Part shown: piece by piece, positions 30,237-39,343 of the stretch | Numbering within the stretch: position 1 is the first letter of the stretch | Layout: the number at the start of each line of letters is the position of its first letter | Source: DATARH01 sp035648415 | GTDB taxonomy: Bacteria > Pseudomonadota > Alphaproteobacteria > ATCC43930 > CGMCC-115725 | Assembly (NCBI GenBank): GCA_035648415.1 | Contig: DASRLO010000097.1 | Location: forward strand, 22,892-86,891 | Direction of reading: 5' to 3' | DNA length: 64,000 nt | Made by a program: the position numbers and the translations under genes | The notes under the pieces: generated by a model | The model's input: only the letters and a program-made list of their open reading frames with translations | The model's database searches: none | Told to the model about the DNA's origin: nothing

Positions 30237-31583
30237 ATGGCGGATACTGTCCAGATCAAGATCGGCGTCGATACCGGCGACGGCACCGATCAGGTCAAAG
30301 AGCTGACGGCCGGATTGGGCGGGCTCGCCGCACCCATCGCCGCGATCGGCGACGCCTCCGCTCGGGCGGCGCAGCTGCAGCAGCAGATGGCGCAGGGCAT
30401 GGCCCGGCATGCGCTTCAGGCGGCGCAGGCGATGCAGCAGCTTCAGGGCTCCTACACCGAAGCCTTCAAGAACGGTATGCAGGTCCTCGTCGACAGTAAG
30501 CAGCTCAGCCTGCAGCAGGCGCTCGGCTACGACATCGACTACACGGCGCAGATCTTTACCCAGGAAGAGGAACGGCTCGACGCGGTCCGGGAGAACGACC
30601 AGGCCGCGGTCGAAGATCGACAGGCCGCGGTTACCGCGATGCAGCAACTCGACGCGCGCTATGTCGCGCAGGCGAGCGAGGATTACCGCCGCCTGGCGGA
30701 CGCAGCGCGTCGCCAAGCCGATCAGGTCGCCCGCTCCTACGAGCAAGCTTTCGATCGCGCCGGCGGTTCGGTGGAACGCAGCTTCAACCAAATCCTGACC
30801 GGTCAGGCGACCTGGGCGAAAGGCATGACGCGCATGGTGCAGGAAGTCGAGACCTCGTTCCTCGAAGGCATTGAATCGATGGCGGCGAAATGGGCCGCCT
30901 CGGGCTTGGCGGGCATTGCGGGCGGCGCGGTATCGAGCGCGGTCGGCGGGGCGCAGGCGACCGGCGCGAGCGGACTCGCCGCCGGACTTACCGCGCTGAT
31001 CGGCGTCAACCAGCCGGGCGGATTGTTCGGGACAGGCCTCTTTGCCGGCGCCGGCGGCGCTTCCGCGACTGCCCAGGCGGCCTCGGTCACCGCCAATACG
31101 ACAGCGCTCGGGGCTTCTACCACCGCCTTGACCGCATTGACCGCAGCCCTCACCGGCGCGACGGCGGCTGCCGGCACCAGCGCCGGCGCCTCCTTGGCCG
31201 GCGGTGCGACGGCGGCCGGCGCGGCAGCGGGCGGCAGCGGGCTCTTCTCGTGGCTCGGCGGCCTCTTCAGCTTCGATCGCGGCGGCATCGTGCCGTCGGC
31301 GGCCGGTGGTTGGGCTTTGCCCAACTTCGCCGGCGCGACGCCGGCGCTGCTTCACGCGCGCGAGATGGTGCTGCCGGCGGACATCTCGCAGGGACTGCAA
31401 GGCATGATCGCGTCAGGCGGCGCCGGCGACGCGCATTTCCATGCGCATTTCCACGGGCCGGCCGACGCGCCGTCGATCAACCGCTGGTTCCGCGATAACC
31501 TCAAGAGCAACGCCGGCGCGGTGCGCGACCTGTTCCGCCAAAAACGCCCTGACCCCGCGCAGCTTCTGATAGAGCCACGATGA
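30237..31583 (+). CDS. Tail tape measure protein
   Basis: 448 residues. Long helical N-terminal half (QLQQQMAQGMARHALQAAQ, ERLDAVRENDQAAVEDRQA), then an Ala/Gly-rich hydrophobic segment (SAVGGAQATGASGLAAGL and following) and the C-terminal FDRGGIVPSAAGGWALPNF, LHAREMVLPADISQGLQ, HFHAHFHGPADA typical of tape measures. It is short, so it would set a short tail, roughly 60-70 nm if about 0.15 nm per residue applies. Strong GGAGG before ATG. Confidence 0.88.
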   Translation: MADTVQIKIGVDTGDGTDQVKELTAGLGGLAAPIAAIGDASARAAQLQQQMAQGMARHALQAAQAMQQLQGSYTEAFKNGMQVLVDSKQLSLQQALGYDIDYTAQIFTQEEERLDAVRENDQAAVEDRQAAVTAMQQLDARYVAQASEDYRRLADAARRQADQVARSYEQAFDRAGGSVERSFNQILTGQATWAKGMTRMVQEVETSFLEGIESMAAKWAASGLAGIAGGAVSSAVGGAQATGASGLAAGLTALIGVNQPGGLFGTGLFAGAGGASATAQAASVTANTTALGASTTALTALTAALTGATAAAGTSAGASLAGGATAAGAAAGGSGLFSWLGGLFSFDRGGIVPSAAGGWALPNFAGATPALLHAREMVLPADISQGLQGMIASGGAGDAHFHAHFHGPADAPSINRWFRDNLKSNAGAVRDLFRQKRPDPAQLLIEPR

Positions 31584-32224
31584 CCGCGATTTTCCCAACG
31601 CTGCCGGGGCTCGGCTGGAGCGTCAGCAAGGCGCCGCGCTTTGCGACCCGCATCCAGCGTGCGGTGTCAGGCCGCGAGCTCCGCGCGCTCGACCAGCCGA
31701 ACCCGCTTTGGACCTGGACGCTGACCTATTCGATACTGCGCGACCAGAACGATACCCGCGCCGCCAGCGGCCCCGGCGTCGGCTACGACGAGCTGCGCAT
31801 GCTGATGGGGTTCTTCCTGCAGCAGCAGGGCGCTTTTCAGCCCTTCCTCTTCGACGATCCGACCGACGACCATGCGAGCGCGCAGGCGATCGGCACCGGC
31901 GACGGCGGCACGACCGTGTTCCAACTGGTGCGCACGATGGGCGCCGCCTTGCCGGGCGGCGGCTTCGCCGAGCCGATCACCGCGCCGAACGCCGTCGCGA
32001 CGATCTATTTCGACGGCGTGCGGCAAAGTTCCTCGGGTTACAGCGTCGATCCCGCCACGGGATTGGTAGGATTCGCCAGCCCGCCGCCCGCCGGCCAGTT
32101 CGTGACCGCGGATTTCACCTATTATTTTCGCGCCCGCTTTGCCGACGACACCGCCGATTTCGAGAATTTCCTCTATCAGCTCTGGGCGCTGAAGCAGGTC
32201 AAGCTCCAGTCGGTCTTTGTGTGA
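31580..32224 (+). CDS. DUF2460 distal tail protein
   Basis: 214 residues, ATGA overlap with the tape measure. Matches DUF2460: FPTLPGLGWSVSKAPRFATRIQ, YDELRMLMGFFLQQQGAFQPFLFDDPTDD, FQLVRTMG, FVTADFTYYFRARFADD. It is the homologue of GTA gp12 and acts as distal tail or hub. The order DUF2460-DUF2163-NlpC/P60 is preserved here. Confidence 0.92.
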   Translation: MTAIFPTLPGLGWSVSKAPRFATRIQRAVSGRELRALDQPNPLWTWTLTYSILRDQNDTRAASGPGVGYDELRMLMGFFLQQQGAFQPFLFDDPTDDHASAQAIGTGDGGTTVFQLVRTMGAALPGGGFAEPITAPNAVATIYFDGVRQSSSGYSVDPATGLVGFASPPPAGQFVTADFTYYFRARFADDTADFENFLYQLWALKQVKLQSVFV

Positions 32225-32234
32225 GGCGAGAGCA

Positions 32235-32876
32235 ATGAGACCGGCTTCCGCGGCGTTGCAAAACTGCCTCGCCGCCAATGACAGCTTTGTCGTCATCGAC
32301 CTTTATACCTTCGTGCTGCCCTCGGGAGCGGTGCTGCGCTATTCGGGCTGGACGACGCCGCTTACCGTACCCGGCACCGCGTTTCCGGCCGGCAGCCTCA
32401 ACTACAATGCCGCCGGCTATACCGGATTCGCGCTCGGGCCGCGCTTCGGCCGCTCGATGGTGACAACCAAGATCGGCATCGAGCCGACCGAACTCGACAT
32501 CTCGATCCTCGCCGGCGCCAACGACCTGATCGGCGGGTCGAGTTTCGCCGACGCGGTCAGGATCGGGCAGTTCGACGGCGCGACGGTCGAACTCGACCGC
32601 TTCTTCGCGCCGCCGCAGCCGGACGGCTCCGGCGCGCCGGCGGCGAGCCTCGGCGCGATCGTCTGGTTCTACGGCCGCGTCGCCGAGACCGATGCGGGGC
32701 GCAGCAAGATCGAAATGAAGGTGAAATCGCTGCTGAACCTGCTGGCCCAGCAGCAGATGCCGCGCCGGCTCTATCAGGCGGCCTGCACGCATATTTTCGG
32801 CGATGCGATGTGCTCGTTCAGCCGGGCGAGCCTGGGCGCAAGCGTTACCGCCGCCGCGGGTCGAACCAGGCGGTGA
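32235..32876 (+). CDS. DUF2163 tail protein, N-terminal part (frameshifted)
   Basis: 213 residues. DUF2163 features: LQNCLAANDSFVVIDLYTFVLPSG, GIEPTELDISILAG, FYGRVAETDAGRSKIEMKVKS, LFNLLAQQQ-like LLNLLAQQQMPRRLYQAACTHIFG. It ends abnormally in AAAGRTRR; the proper continuation is in another frame from about 32865. Homologue of GTA gp13, part of the tail hub. RBS GAGGCGAGAG before ATG. Confidence 0.85.
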   Translation: MRPASAALQNCLAANDSFVVIDLYTFVLPSGAVLRYSGWTTPLTVPGTAFPAGSLNYNAAGYTGFALGPRFGRSMVTTKIGIEPTELDISILAGANDLIGGSSFADAVRIGQFDGATVELDRFFAPPQPDGSGAPAASLGAIVWFYGRVAETDAGRSKIEMKVKSLLNLLAQQQMPRRLYQAACTHIFGDAMCSFSRASLGASVTAAAGRTRR

Positions 32877-33154
32877 TCGTCACTTCGCTGTCGCCGAGTC
32901 CGGCGACGCTCTACGACCAGGGGACGATCATCGCGACGAGCGGCGCCAATGCCGGGCAAAGCCGTACGATCGCTCAGCTTTCCGGCGGCCATGTCTATCT
33001 GTTGAAGGTCTGGCTGCAACCGGTCGCGGTCGGCGATGCATTCGAGCTGCTGCCCGGGTGCGACCACACGGTCGCGACCTGCCAGAACACGTTCAACAAC
33101 CTCGTTCATTTCGGCGGATTTCCGTACATCCCGCCGCCGGAATTGGCGGTCTGA
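32862..33154 (+). pseudogene. DUF2163 tail protein, detached C-terminal part
   Basis: In the second frame the sequence continues NQAVIVTSLSPSPATLYDQG, SRTIAQLSGGHVYLLKVWL, DAFELLPGCDHTVATCQNTF, HFGGFPYIPPPE. This is the phage FGGFP..P C-terminal domain of DUF2163 proteins with its conserved cysteines. Frame is open from before 32810. A single indel around 32862 separates it from its N-terminus. Confidence 0.75.
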
Positions 33155-33156
33155 CG

Positions 33157-33579
33157 ATGGATGCGCGCGCGGCGGTGGTCGCGGAAACCGAGGAGTGGCT
33201 CGGCACGCCGTTCCACCATCAGGGGCGAATCAAAGGCGCCGGCGTCGATTGCGCGATGCTGCTGGCGGAGGTCTATCAGCGCTGCGGCGTCGTGCCTTAT
33301 GTCGACCCCGGTTATTACCCGCCCGACTGGCATCTGCATCGCGATGCGGAGCGCTATCTCGAAAAGCTGATGCCCTACGCGCGCGAGCTGGCCGGACCGC
33401 CGGCGCCGGGCGACGTCGCGGTGTTCCAGTTTGGCCGAACTTTTTCGCACGGCGCGATCGTCGTCGCCTGGCCGCGGCTGATCCACGCCTATTGGCGGCG
33501 CGGGGTCGTCTGGGGCGATGCGATGCTCAACCCGCTTGCCGGGCGCGAGGTGAAGTTCTTCGGGGTGATCGATGATTGA
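33157..33579 (+). CDS. NlpC/P60 family tail peptidase
   Basis: 140 residues. Peptidoglycan or tail-tip cysteine peptidase: Cys32 in GAGVDCAMLLAEVY, His in FSHGAIVVAWP, third residue in LIHAYWRRGV. It begins MDARAAVVAETEEWLGTPF. Homologue of GTA gp14; opens murein during DNA entry. Overlaps the next start. Confidence 0.93.
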   Translation: MDARAAVVAETEEWLGTPFHHQGRIKGAGVDCAMLLAEVYQRCGVVPYVDPGYYPPDWHLHRDAERYLEKLMPYARELAGPPAPGDVAVFQFGRTFSHGAIVVAWPRLIHAYWRRGVVWGDAMLNPLAGREVKFFGVIDD

Positions 33580-34936
33580 CGGCGCGTCAGCGGGAAAAGG
33601 CGGCGGCCCGAGCCCCTTCGTCAACGCCTTCAGCAACCCGACCCTTGGTTCGCTGCGGTATAATACGAGCCAAGCCGGGAGCCCGATTTTCGTTTGCTAC
33701 GGCACGCAACGCGTCGCGATCAATCTTCTCGAATACTGGAATTTTTAAGGATCGAGCAGCACCAGCAGTCCTGGCGGCAAGGGGCTCGGCAACAGCAGCG
33801 GCAAAAAGGGGGCGAACCAGCAATATTCGGTCGATGTCGCGTTTGGCATCTGCCAGGGGCCGGTGTCGTTTACCGGCTCGGTCTACGGGGATTTCGGCCT
33901 AAACCGGATCTGGGCGAACGGCGGCGTCGCGTTCGGCCTCGGCAATGCCGGGCTCAACGGTTATGCCGGCGGCGATGGGCAAGCCGCCGACCCGGTCTTT
34001 GCCAGCTCCGATGTGAACCAGCCGGTCATCGGCTACTCGGGCACCTGCTATGTCACCGGCACGCCGCTCAATCTCGGGTCGTCATCGGCGATCCCCGACA
34101 TCTCTTTCGAGATCACCGGCTTTGAGAGCGGCACCGGCGGGCCGGGCTTTCCCGACGACGCGCGCCCGGACCTGATCCTGACCGACATCCTGACCAATCC
34201 GCGTTACGGCGCCGGGTTTCCGGCGGCAAACCTCGACACGGGCGGCGCGCTCGCCGATTGGGGCAATTACTGCCAGGCCGCGCAGCTCGCGATGTCGTTG
34301 CTGCTCGACAAACAGCAGCCGGCCGCGCGCTGGATCGAGGAGATGACCCAGCTTACCGTGTCGGCGGTCGTGTGGTCCGGCATATTGCTGAAGATCATCC
34401 CCTACGGCGACCAGGCATTGTCGGCCAACGCCGCGAGCTGGACGCCGAACCTGACCTGGCACTACAGCCTCGGCGACGGCGATTTTCTGCCGTGGTCCGA
34501 GGGCGGCGGATCCGACACGAGCGATCCCGTGCTGCTGACCCGCAGCGATCCGGCGCAGGCGACCAACTGGCTCTCGGTCGAGTACATGGACGCCGGCAAC
34601 AGCTACAACCCGCAGATCATCGCGGTCTTCGACCAGGGCACGATTGACCAATATGGGGTGCGCACCGAGCCGTCGATCCAGGCGCACGAATTCACCAACC
34701 CGACAAGCGCGACAATCTCGGCGCAGCTGATGCTCCAGCGCCGGCTTTACGTGCGGAACACCTACAATTTCAAGCTCGGCTGGAAATACGCGCTGTTGGA
34801 GCCGATGGACATCGTACTCATCACCGACGCTGCGCTCGGTCTGGCGGCCGCTCCGGTGCGCGTCACCCAGATCGCGGAGGACGACAACGGCGCACTCACC
34901 GTTACCGCCGAGGAAATCCCGGGCCTGACGCCATGA
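33572..34936 (+). CDS. Tail-tip protein with in-frame TAA
   Basis: The frame is continuous from the ATG at 33572 to 34936 except for one TAA at 33746-33748. The first part reads SPFVNAFSNPTLGSLRYNTS then FVCYGTQRVAINLLEYWNF. After the stop it continues in the same frame: GSSSTSSPGGKGLGNSSGKKG, YSVDVAFGICQGPVSF, DIFSFEITGF-like DISFEITGFESG, ILTDILTNPRYGAG, WIEEMTQLTVSAVVWSG. This is a tail-tip attachment (J or gp15-like hub) protein. Without readthrough only 58 residues would be made, or a shorter protein from a start after 33863. Confidence 0.78.
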
Positions 34937-35778
34937 CCGGGACGATCACGCCGATCGGCGTGGGGACCGCCATCCTGCATGCGAAGCAGGCGACGGCCGG
35001 GGCGCCGCTCGACCCGTTCATCGCTCCCGGCAACACCAACGCCCCGATAATCTTCGAACCGTCCGCCGGGTTGACCGGGGGCGCAACCGAGGTGTGGATC
35101 ATCGCCAGCGGCGGCGCCGACTGGGGCGGATGCCAGGTCTGGATCTCGACCGACGGCAACACTTACGGCCTTGCCGGCACAATCTATCGCGGTGGCCGGC
35201 AGGGCGTGCTGACCGCGAGCCTGCCGGCGACCGCCGATCCCGATACGGTCGATACGCTGGCGGTCGACCTCGGCGAGTCGCAAGGCCAGCTGCTTTCGGG
35301 GACGCAAGCGGACGCGGATGCTTACGTCACGCTCTGCTTTTGCGATGGCGAACTCGTCTCTTACGAGACCGCGACGTTGACCGCGACCTATAAGTACCAC
35401 CTGACTTACCTGCGCCGTGGGGTTTACGGCACGGCAATCGGCGTGCATGCGAGCGGCGCGCAATTCGCGCGGTTCGGGCCGAATGATCCGTCGCTGTTCC
35501 GCTACCCTTATCCGACGAGTTTCGTCGGCGCGACGATTTACGTGAAACTGCCGGCGTTCAACATCTTCGGCCAGGATCTGCAAGGCCTCGCCGCGGCTTC
35601 GGCGTACAGCTACACGCTGCTCGGCACGGGCGGGCAATCGCTTGACGTGATCGCGGCGCTGGCTGGCGGCGTGGCGCAGGACTGGGGCATGATCAGCACC
35701 AGCATCGTCGCGCGGGCCGATTTCGCCTCGATCGCCGCGGCGCCCGGCTACGACATCATCCTCGGCCTACTGAACTAG
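34933..35778 (+). CDS. Tail-tip associated protein
   Basis: 281 residues, ATGA overlap with the tail-tip gene. Reads as the continuation of a tail hub: TEVWIIASGGADWGGCQVWIS, GGRQGVLTASLPATADPDTVD, YVTLCFCDGELVSYETATLTATYKYHLTYLRRGVYGT, and a C-terminal domain FVGATIYVKLPAFNIFGQ. In related phages this part is fused to the hub protein. Virion structural role inferred. Confidence 0.75.
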   Translation: MTGTITPIGVGTAILHAKQATAGAPLDPFIAPGNTNAPIIFEPSAGLTGGATEVWIIASGGADWGGCQVWISTDGNTYGLAGTIYRGGRQGVLTASLPATADPDTVDTLAVDLGESQGQLLSGTQADADAYVTLCFCDGELVSYETATLTATYKYHLTYLRRGVYGTAIGVHASGAQFARFGPNDPSLFRYPYPTSFVGATIYVKLPAFNIFGQDLQGLAAASAYSYTLLGTGGQSLDVIAALAGGVAQDWGMISTSIVARADFASIAAAPGYDIILGLLN

Positions 35779-35837
35779 CTCCGCAACGCGGCTTCGGCCG
35801 CCAATGAACGGGCACGCGCGCCCGAACGGAGACGCTT

Positions 35838-36281
35838 GTGTCCCACACTCAGGTCCAATGGGCCCGCGGCACCACCGCGCAAGTCATCGCCTATACCGGT
35901 CCGTCCGGCGAGTTGGTGCTCAATACCGACGATTGGAGCCTGCAAGCCCAGGACGGCGTCACCGCCGGCGGCTGGGTCGTCCGGCCGCGCCTCAACATCC
36001 GTGCCGTCACCGGCACCGGCAGCCAGAGCGTCGCCGCCACCGACGACATCATCGCCTGGCAACCGACGGCTCCGGCGGCGACAATTTTTACCCTGCCGTC
36101 GAACGCCCGCGTCGGCGAGCAGCACGCCTTCAAATATCTCGCCGCCAGCGGCAGCTACGCGATGACCGTCGCCGCGCCCTCCGGGCAGACGATCGACGGT
36201 CAGGCGTCGATCGCCGTGTCGGTCGCCTTTGCGGCCCTTCGCGTCGTCTATCTCGGCAGCAATTCGTGGGTCATCATATGA
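35838..36281 (+). CDS. Tail fibre N-terminal (tropism-determinant-like) protein
   Basis: 147 residues from a GTG. VQWARGTTAQVIAYTGPSGELVLNTDDWSLQ, DGVTAGGW is the phage fibre attachment motif found at the N-terminus of tropism determinants. The C-terminal part (TIFTLPSNARVGEQHAFKYL, TVAAPSGQTIDG) resembles the repeats in the fibre gene at 14779. ATGA overlap with the next gene. Confidence 0.7.
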   Translation: MSHTQVQWARGTTAQVIAYTGPSGELVLNTDDWSLQAQDGVTAGGWVVRPRLNIRAVTGTGSQSVAATDDIIAWQPTAPAATIFTLPSNARVGEQHAFKYLAASGSYAMTVAAPSGQTIDGQASIAVSVAFAALRVVYLGSNSWVII

Positions 36282-37462
36282 AAGCGCGGATTTTCAGCAT
36301 GCTGGTGGGGTTGGTGCTGGCGATCGCCGGCGCCGCGCCCGCTTCCCATGCGCAATACATCCCGGGCGGCGCGTGTCCGACACACCAATGGGCCAACGGT
36401 TACGGGTTCACCAGCGGCCTGGCCTGCGCGCAGCCGAGCTTTGGCGACCTCGCCGGCAGCGCCAATGCCGGCCAGGTTTCCGGCGCGTTCGCCGGTTTCG
36501 TCAACAAGCTGCGCGGCAACAGTCTGTCGCAATGGTACAGCGGCACCGCGATCACGATCACGACCTCGGGCGGCTGGGCGTCCGAGGGGGTCTATGTCGT
36601 GCCGACCGGGGCTTCGATCACCGCGAGTCAGGTGACGAGCCCGCAATCAGGCGGCCCGTACTACGCGCTGAAGATCCTTGGCGCCACCGCCAATACCGAC
36701 GTCAAGGTCCGTTTTCCGATCGAGAGCGTCGACGCTGCCTCGCTCGCCGGCCAGACCGTCACCTTCCAGATCACCTACCAGAACAAGCCGGGCGGCTCGA
36801 TCACCCCGACCTTGACCACCAAATATGCCGGCTCGCAGGACAGCTGGGGCTCGCCGACAACCGATCTGTCGGCGGCCAGCATGCAGAGCTGCGCGAACAA
36901 TGCGATCTGCACCGCCGCCTATACGCTGGCGGTCAATTCGGGGGCCAATAACGGTTATACCCCGACCGTCGATTTCGGCGCGCTCGGCAGCGGCGGCTAC
37001 GTCGCGATCGTCAGCTTCGACATGCGGGCGACGGCGGGCCTCTCAACCGGCGCCAATGCATCGCCGCCGACGCCGGAACTGATCGCGGCCGCGCTCGATG
37101 CGACATGGTGTCAGCGGTTTTTCGAGACGAGTTACGACAACGGCACCGCACCGGGCACCGCGACACGTAACGGTATCGTGATGGTGTTCGCCTACAACTC
37201 GGCTGCCGTAGTGTATGAAGGCATATCGGTGGCGTTCCAGCAGACTAAACGCACCGTTCCAAGTATGAATTATTGGGATGGAGCTGGTAATGTCAACAAT
37301 ATAAGCTATTTTCAAAGAGGATCGTGGACTGACAATAATATTTTATCTTCAAGTGGTAATGTTGGTTTTGTGGTGGGGGAGAAAAGTTTTGGTATTTATA
37401 CTGCCAACATAGGACCAGTCGCGCTTCATTTCAGCGCCGACGCGCGGATAACCGGAGCGTGA
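36278..37462 (+). CDS. Fibre/adhesin-like protein with signal peptide
   Basis: 394 residues. Begins with a signal peptide (MKARIFSMLVGLVLAIAGAAP then ASHAQ), then PTHQWANGYGFTSGLACAQPSFGDLAG, a phrase common in phage tail fibres. Middle is a beta-sandwich-like segment (VKVRFPIESVDAASL). The last 90 codons (about 37200-37450) are AT-rich compared with the rest, suggesting a swapped receptor-binding tip. The signal peptide on a virion protein is unusual. Confidence 0.7.
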   Translation: MKARIFSMLVGLVLAIAGAAPASHAQYIPGGACPTHQWANGYGFTSGLACAQPSFGDLAGSANAGQVSGAFAGFVNKLRGNSLSQWYSGTAITITTSGGWASEGVYVVPTGASITASQVTSPQSGGPYYALKILGATANTDVKVRFPIESVDAASLAGQTVTFQITYQNKPGGSITPTLTTKYAGSQDSWGSPTTDLSAASMQSCANNAICTAAYTLAVNSGANNGYTPTVDFGALGSGGYVAIVSFDMRATAGLSTGANASPPTPELIAAALDATWCQRFFETSYDNGTAPGTATRNGIVMVFAYNSAAVVYEGISVAFQQTKRTVPSMNYWDGAGNVNNISYFQRGSWTDNNILSSSGNVGFVVGEKSFGIYTANIGPVALHFSADARITGA

Positions 37463-37496
37463 CGATGCACCGCGAACCTGCTCCGTGGGCGATTTG

Positions 37497-37832
37497 ATGA
37501 GCACACGCCTCGCCGCGATGCTCCACCCGCATTTCAGTCCGGACATAACGCTCGGCCATCTCCTGCAGGCGGGGGTTGTCATCATCACCGGGGGCGGCGG
37601 CCTCCTCGGGGGCTATCTGAGCCTGCGTAGCGACATCGACATGCAGCGCGCCGAATATCGCGTCGCGCTCGCCGGCCATGAGGCGCGCATCGCCGAGACC
37701 GAACGCGAGCTCGACGAGCGCCGCCAGGAAGACCGGCAATTTCAGGCCGAGATGCGCGGCGCGCTGGAACGGGTGATGCAAACCCTGGCCGACATGCGCG
37801 CCGAGCTGGTTCAGAAGCAAAACCGGCGCTAG
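37497..37832 (+). CDS. Holin-like or lysis-associated membrane/coiled-coil protein
   Basis: 111 residues from the ATG at 37497 (a GTG at 37485 is possible). One membrane segment (LLQAGVVIITGGGGLLGGYLSL) is followed by a charged coiled coil (RIAETERELDERRQEDRQFQAEMRGALERV, broken across the helix). Placed before the endolysin, so holin or spanin-like role is plausible. Confidence 0.55.
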   Translation: MSTRLAAMLHPHFSPDITLGHLLQAGVVIITGGGGLLGGYLSLRSDIDMQRAEYRVALAGHEARIAETERELDERRQEDRQFQAEMRGALERVMQTLADMRAELVQKQNRR

Positions 37833-37856
37833 CCCCAGCAGTAAAGGATCGGGAAG

Positions 37857-38450
37857 ATGGATTTTGTCGGTGCGGCGGCGTCGCTCGCCGCCGGCGATGT
37901 TATTGCTGTCGCCGCCCGGCTGCAATGCGAGCGGGCCGCGATCTGGGCTGTCTGCGACGTCGAAAGCGCCGGCGGAGGGTTTCTCCCGGACAAGCGCCCA
38001 AAAATCCTGTTCGAGGCGCATATTTTCGGCGGCCTGACACAGCACCGTTGGGATGCGACTTACCCCGACATTTCAGCACCTGCCTGGAACCGCGCCCTTT
38101 ATGGCGCGGCCGGCGCCCACCAATACGATCGGCTGGCCGAGGCGATCGGCCTCGATCGCCCGTCGGCGCTGCAGTCGGCGAGCTGGGGCATGTTTCAAAT
38201 CCTCGGCATGAACTTCGCCGGCTGCGGGTTTTCCCGGGTCGAGGATTATGTCGCCGCGATGTGCGATGGCGAAGGCGCGCAGCTGACGGCGTTCGCCGCG
38301 TTCTGCCAGCACGGCCGGCTCGACCGGTTGTTGCGGGCGCGTGACTGGACGCAATTTGCCTTGGCTTACAACGGCCCGGGCGAGGCCGAGAACGATTACG
38401 ACGGCAAACTCGCCGCGGCCTACCGGCATCGCGCCGCGATAAGCGCATGA
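37857..38450 (+). CDS. N-acetylmuramidase-family endolysin
   Basis: 197 residues. Catalytic Glu36 in CDVESAGGGF, then ILFEAHIFGGLTQHRW, GAAGAHQYDRL, ALQSASWGMFQILGMNFAGCGF, FALAYNGPGEAENDYDGKLAAAYR. This is the DUF3380 or N-acetylmuramidase type of phage lysozyme that cuts the glycan chain. GGA-rich site precedes ATG. ATGA overlap with the next small gene. Confidence 0.92.
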   Translation: MDFVGAAASLAAGDVIAVAARLQCERAAIWAVCDVESAGGGFLPDKRPKILFEAHIFGGLTQHRWDATYPDISAPAWNRALYGAAGAHQYDRLAEAIGLDRPSALQSASWGMFQILGMNFAGCGFSRVEDYVAAMCDGEGAQLTAFAAFCQHGRLDRLLRARDWTQFALAYNGPGEAENDYDGKLAAAYRHRAAISA

Positions 38451-38659
38451 GTCCGGCGACGAAATCGTGCGAGCGCTGCGCCGGCAGCGGCCGTACCCCG
38501 CGCCTCCAACGCCGCCGCGACGACGGCAGTCCGGACCCCTCCGACATTATCGGCCGGCACAGCGAGATTTGCGATCGCTGCGGCGGTTCCGGCGAGGTGT
38601 CGGGCGGCCCGTCCGCGGTCCCCGAACGCGGTCACGGCTACGCCGCCGATCTCGGGTAA
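38447..38659 (+). CDS. Small zinc-finger-like protein
   Basis: 70 residues with two CXXCXGSG motifs, CERCAGSG and CDRCGGSG, as in DnaJ-type zinc fingers. Overlaps the endolysin stop. Function unknown. Confidence 0.6.
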   Translation: MSPATKSCERCAGSGRTPRLQRRRDDGSPDPSDIIGRHSEICDRCGGSGEVSGGPSAVPERGHGYAADLG

Positions 38660-38682
38660 CCGCATCCCCTCATCTCCATCCG

Positions 38683-38707
38683 GGCCGCCTCCAGCGGTCT
38701 TTTTTTT
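38683..38707 (+). terminator. Weak terminator-like hairpin
   Basis: GCCGC-CTCCA-GCGGT stem (with one G-T pair) followed by T8. Lies between the zinc-finger gene and the holin/lipoprotein gene. Confidence 0.4.
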
Positions 38708-38720
38708 GAAAGGAACTGCG

Positions 38721-39266
38721 ATGCAGACAGTGGCCTTCATGCTGGCGCGACTGAGCGAGCCGTCGAGCTATGCCGGTCTCGGCGCCATCCTGGCGCTTGC
38801 CGGTTGGCACTTCTCCGATAGCGATCTGGGACAGCTCGCCCAGTTCCTCGCCGCCGGCTGCGGCCTCGCCGCCCTGTTGCTCAAGGAGCGCGGCGTCATC
38901 CAGATGATCGTGCTGACCGTGATGGTCGGCGCCGCGCTCGGCGCCTGCGCACCGCTGATCGGGGCCGGCGCCGCGGCCGGCGCGGTCGGCGGCGGTCTCG
39001 CGATCGCCAACCAAGTCGCCGGCACGGTCGACACCACGATCCAAACTGCCTGCCGCGAATATGATAAAGGCAAGGCGGCCGCCAATGCGGTGCTCGCCAC
39101 CGGCCTCGTGCCGGCGACGGTGGCGAGCGATATCAACACCATCGAGGAATACGGCGATGCCGCCTGCGCCAACCCACCGGCGGGCGACGCGGTGTCGACC
39201 GCGATCTGGCTCGGCGAGTTGGTCGGTCAGATTGGCACCTTGACCAGTGTTAAACCCGCTACCTGA
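38721..39266 (+). CDS. Holin-like domain joined to lipoprotein-like domain
   Basis: 181 residues. Residues 1-58 resemble a small phage holin (SYAGLGAILALAGWHFSDSDL, LAQFLAAGCGLAALLLKERG). From an internal ATG at 38904 the sequence starts afresh like a lipoprotein signal (MIVLTVMVGAALGAC) with a lipobox, followed by GGGLAIANQVAGTVDTTIQTAC and INTIEEYGDAACANPP. It may be a fusion of two lysis genes or two overlapping products from one frame. GAAAGGAACTGCG before the first ATG. Confidence 0.6.
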   Translation: MQTVAFMLARLSEPSSYAGLGAILALAGWHFSDSDLGQLAQFLAAGCGLAALLLKERGVIQMIVLTVMVGAALGACAPLIGAGAAAGAVGGGLAIANQVAGTVDTTIQTACREYDKGKAAANAVLATGLVPATVASDINTIEEYGDAACANPPAGDAVSTAIWLGELVGQIGTLTSVKPAT

Positions 39267-39343
39267 GGCCGCACCCGTGCCATCCCGCTTGATCGCGCTG
39301 CCCGCCCTCGGCATCGTGCGCAAAAGGGGAGAGGCGGGGATCG

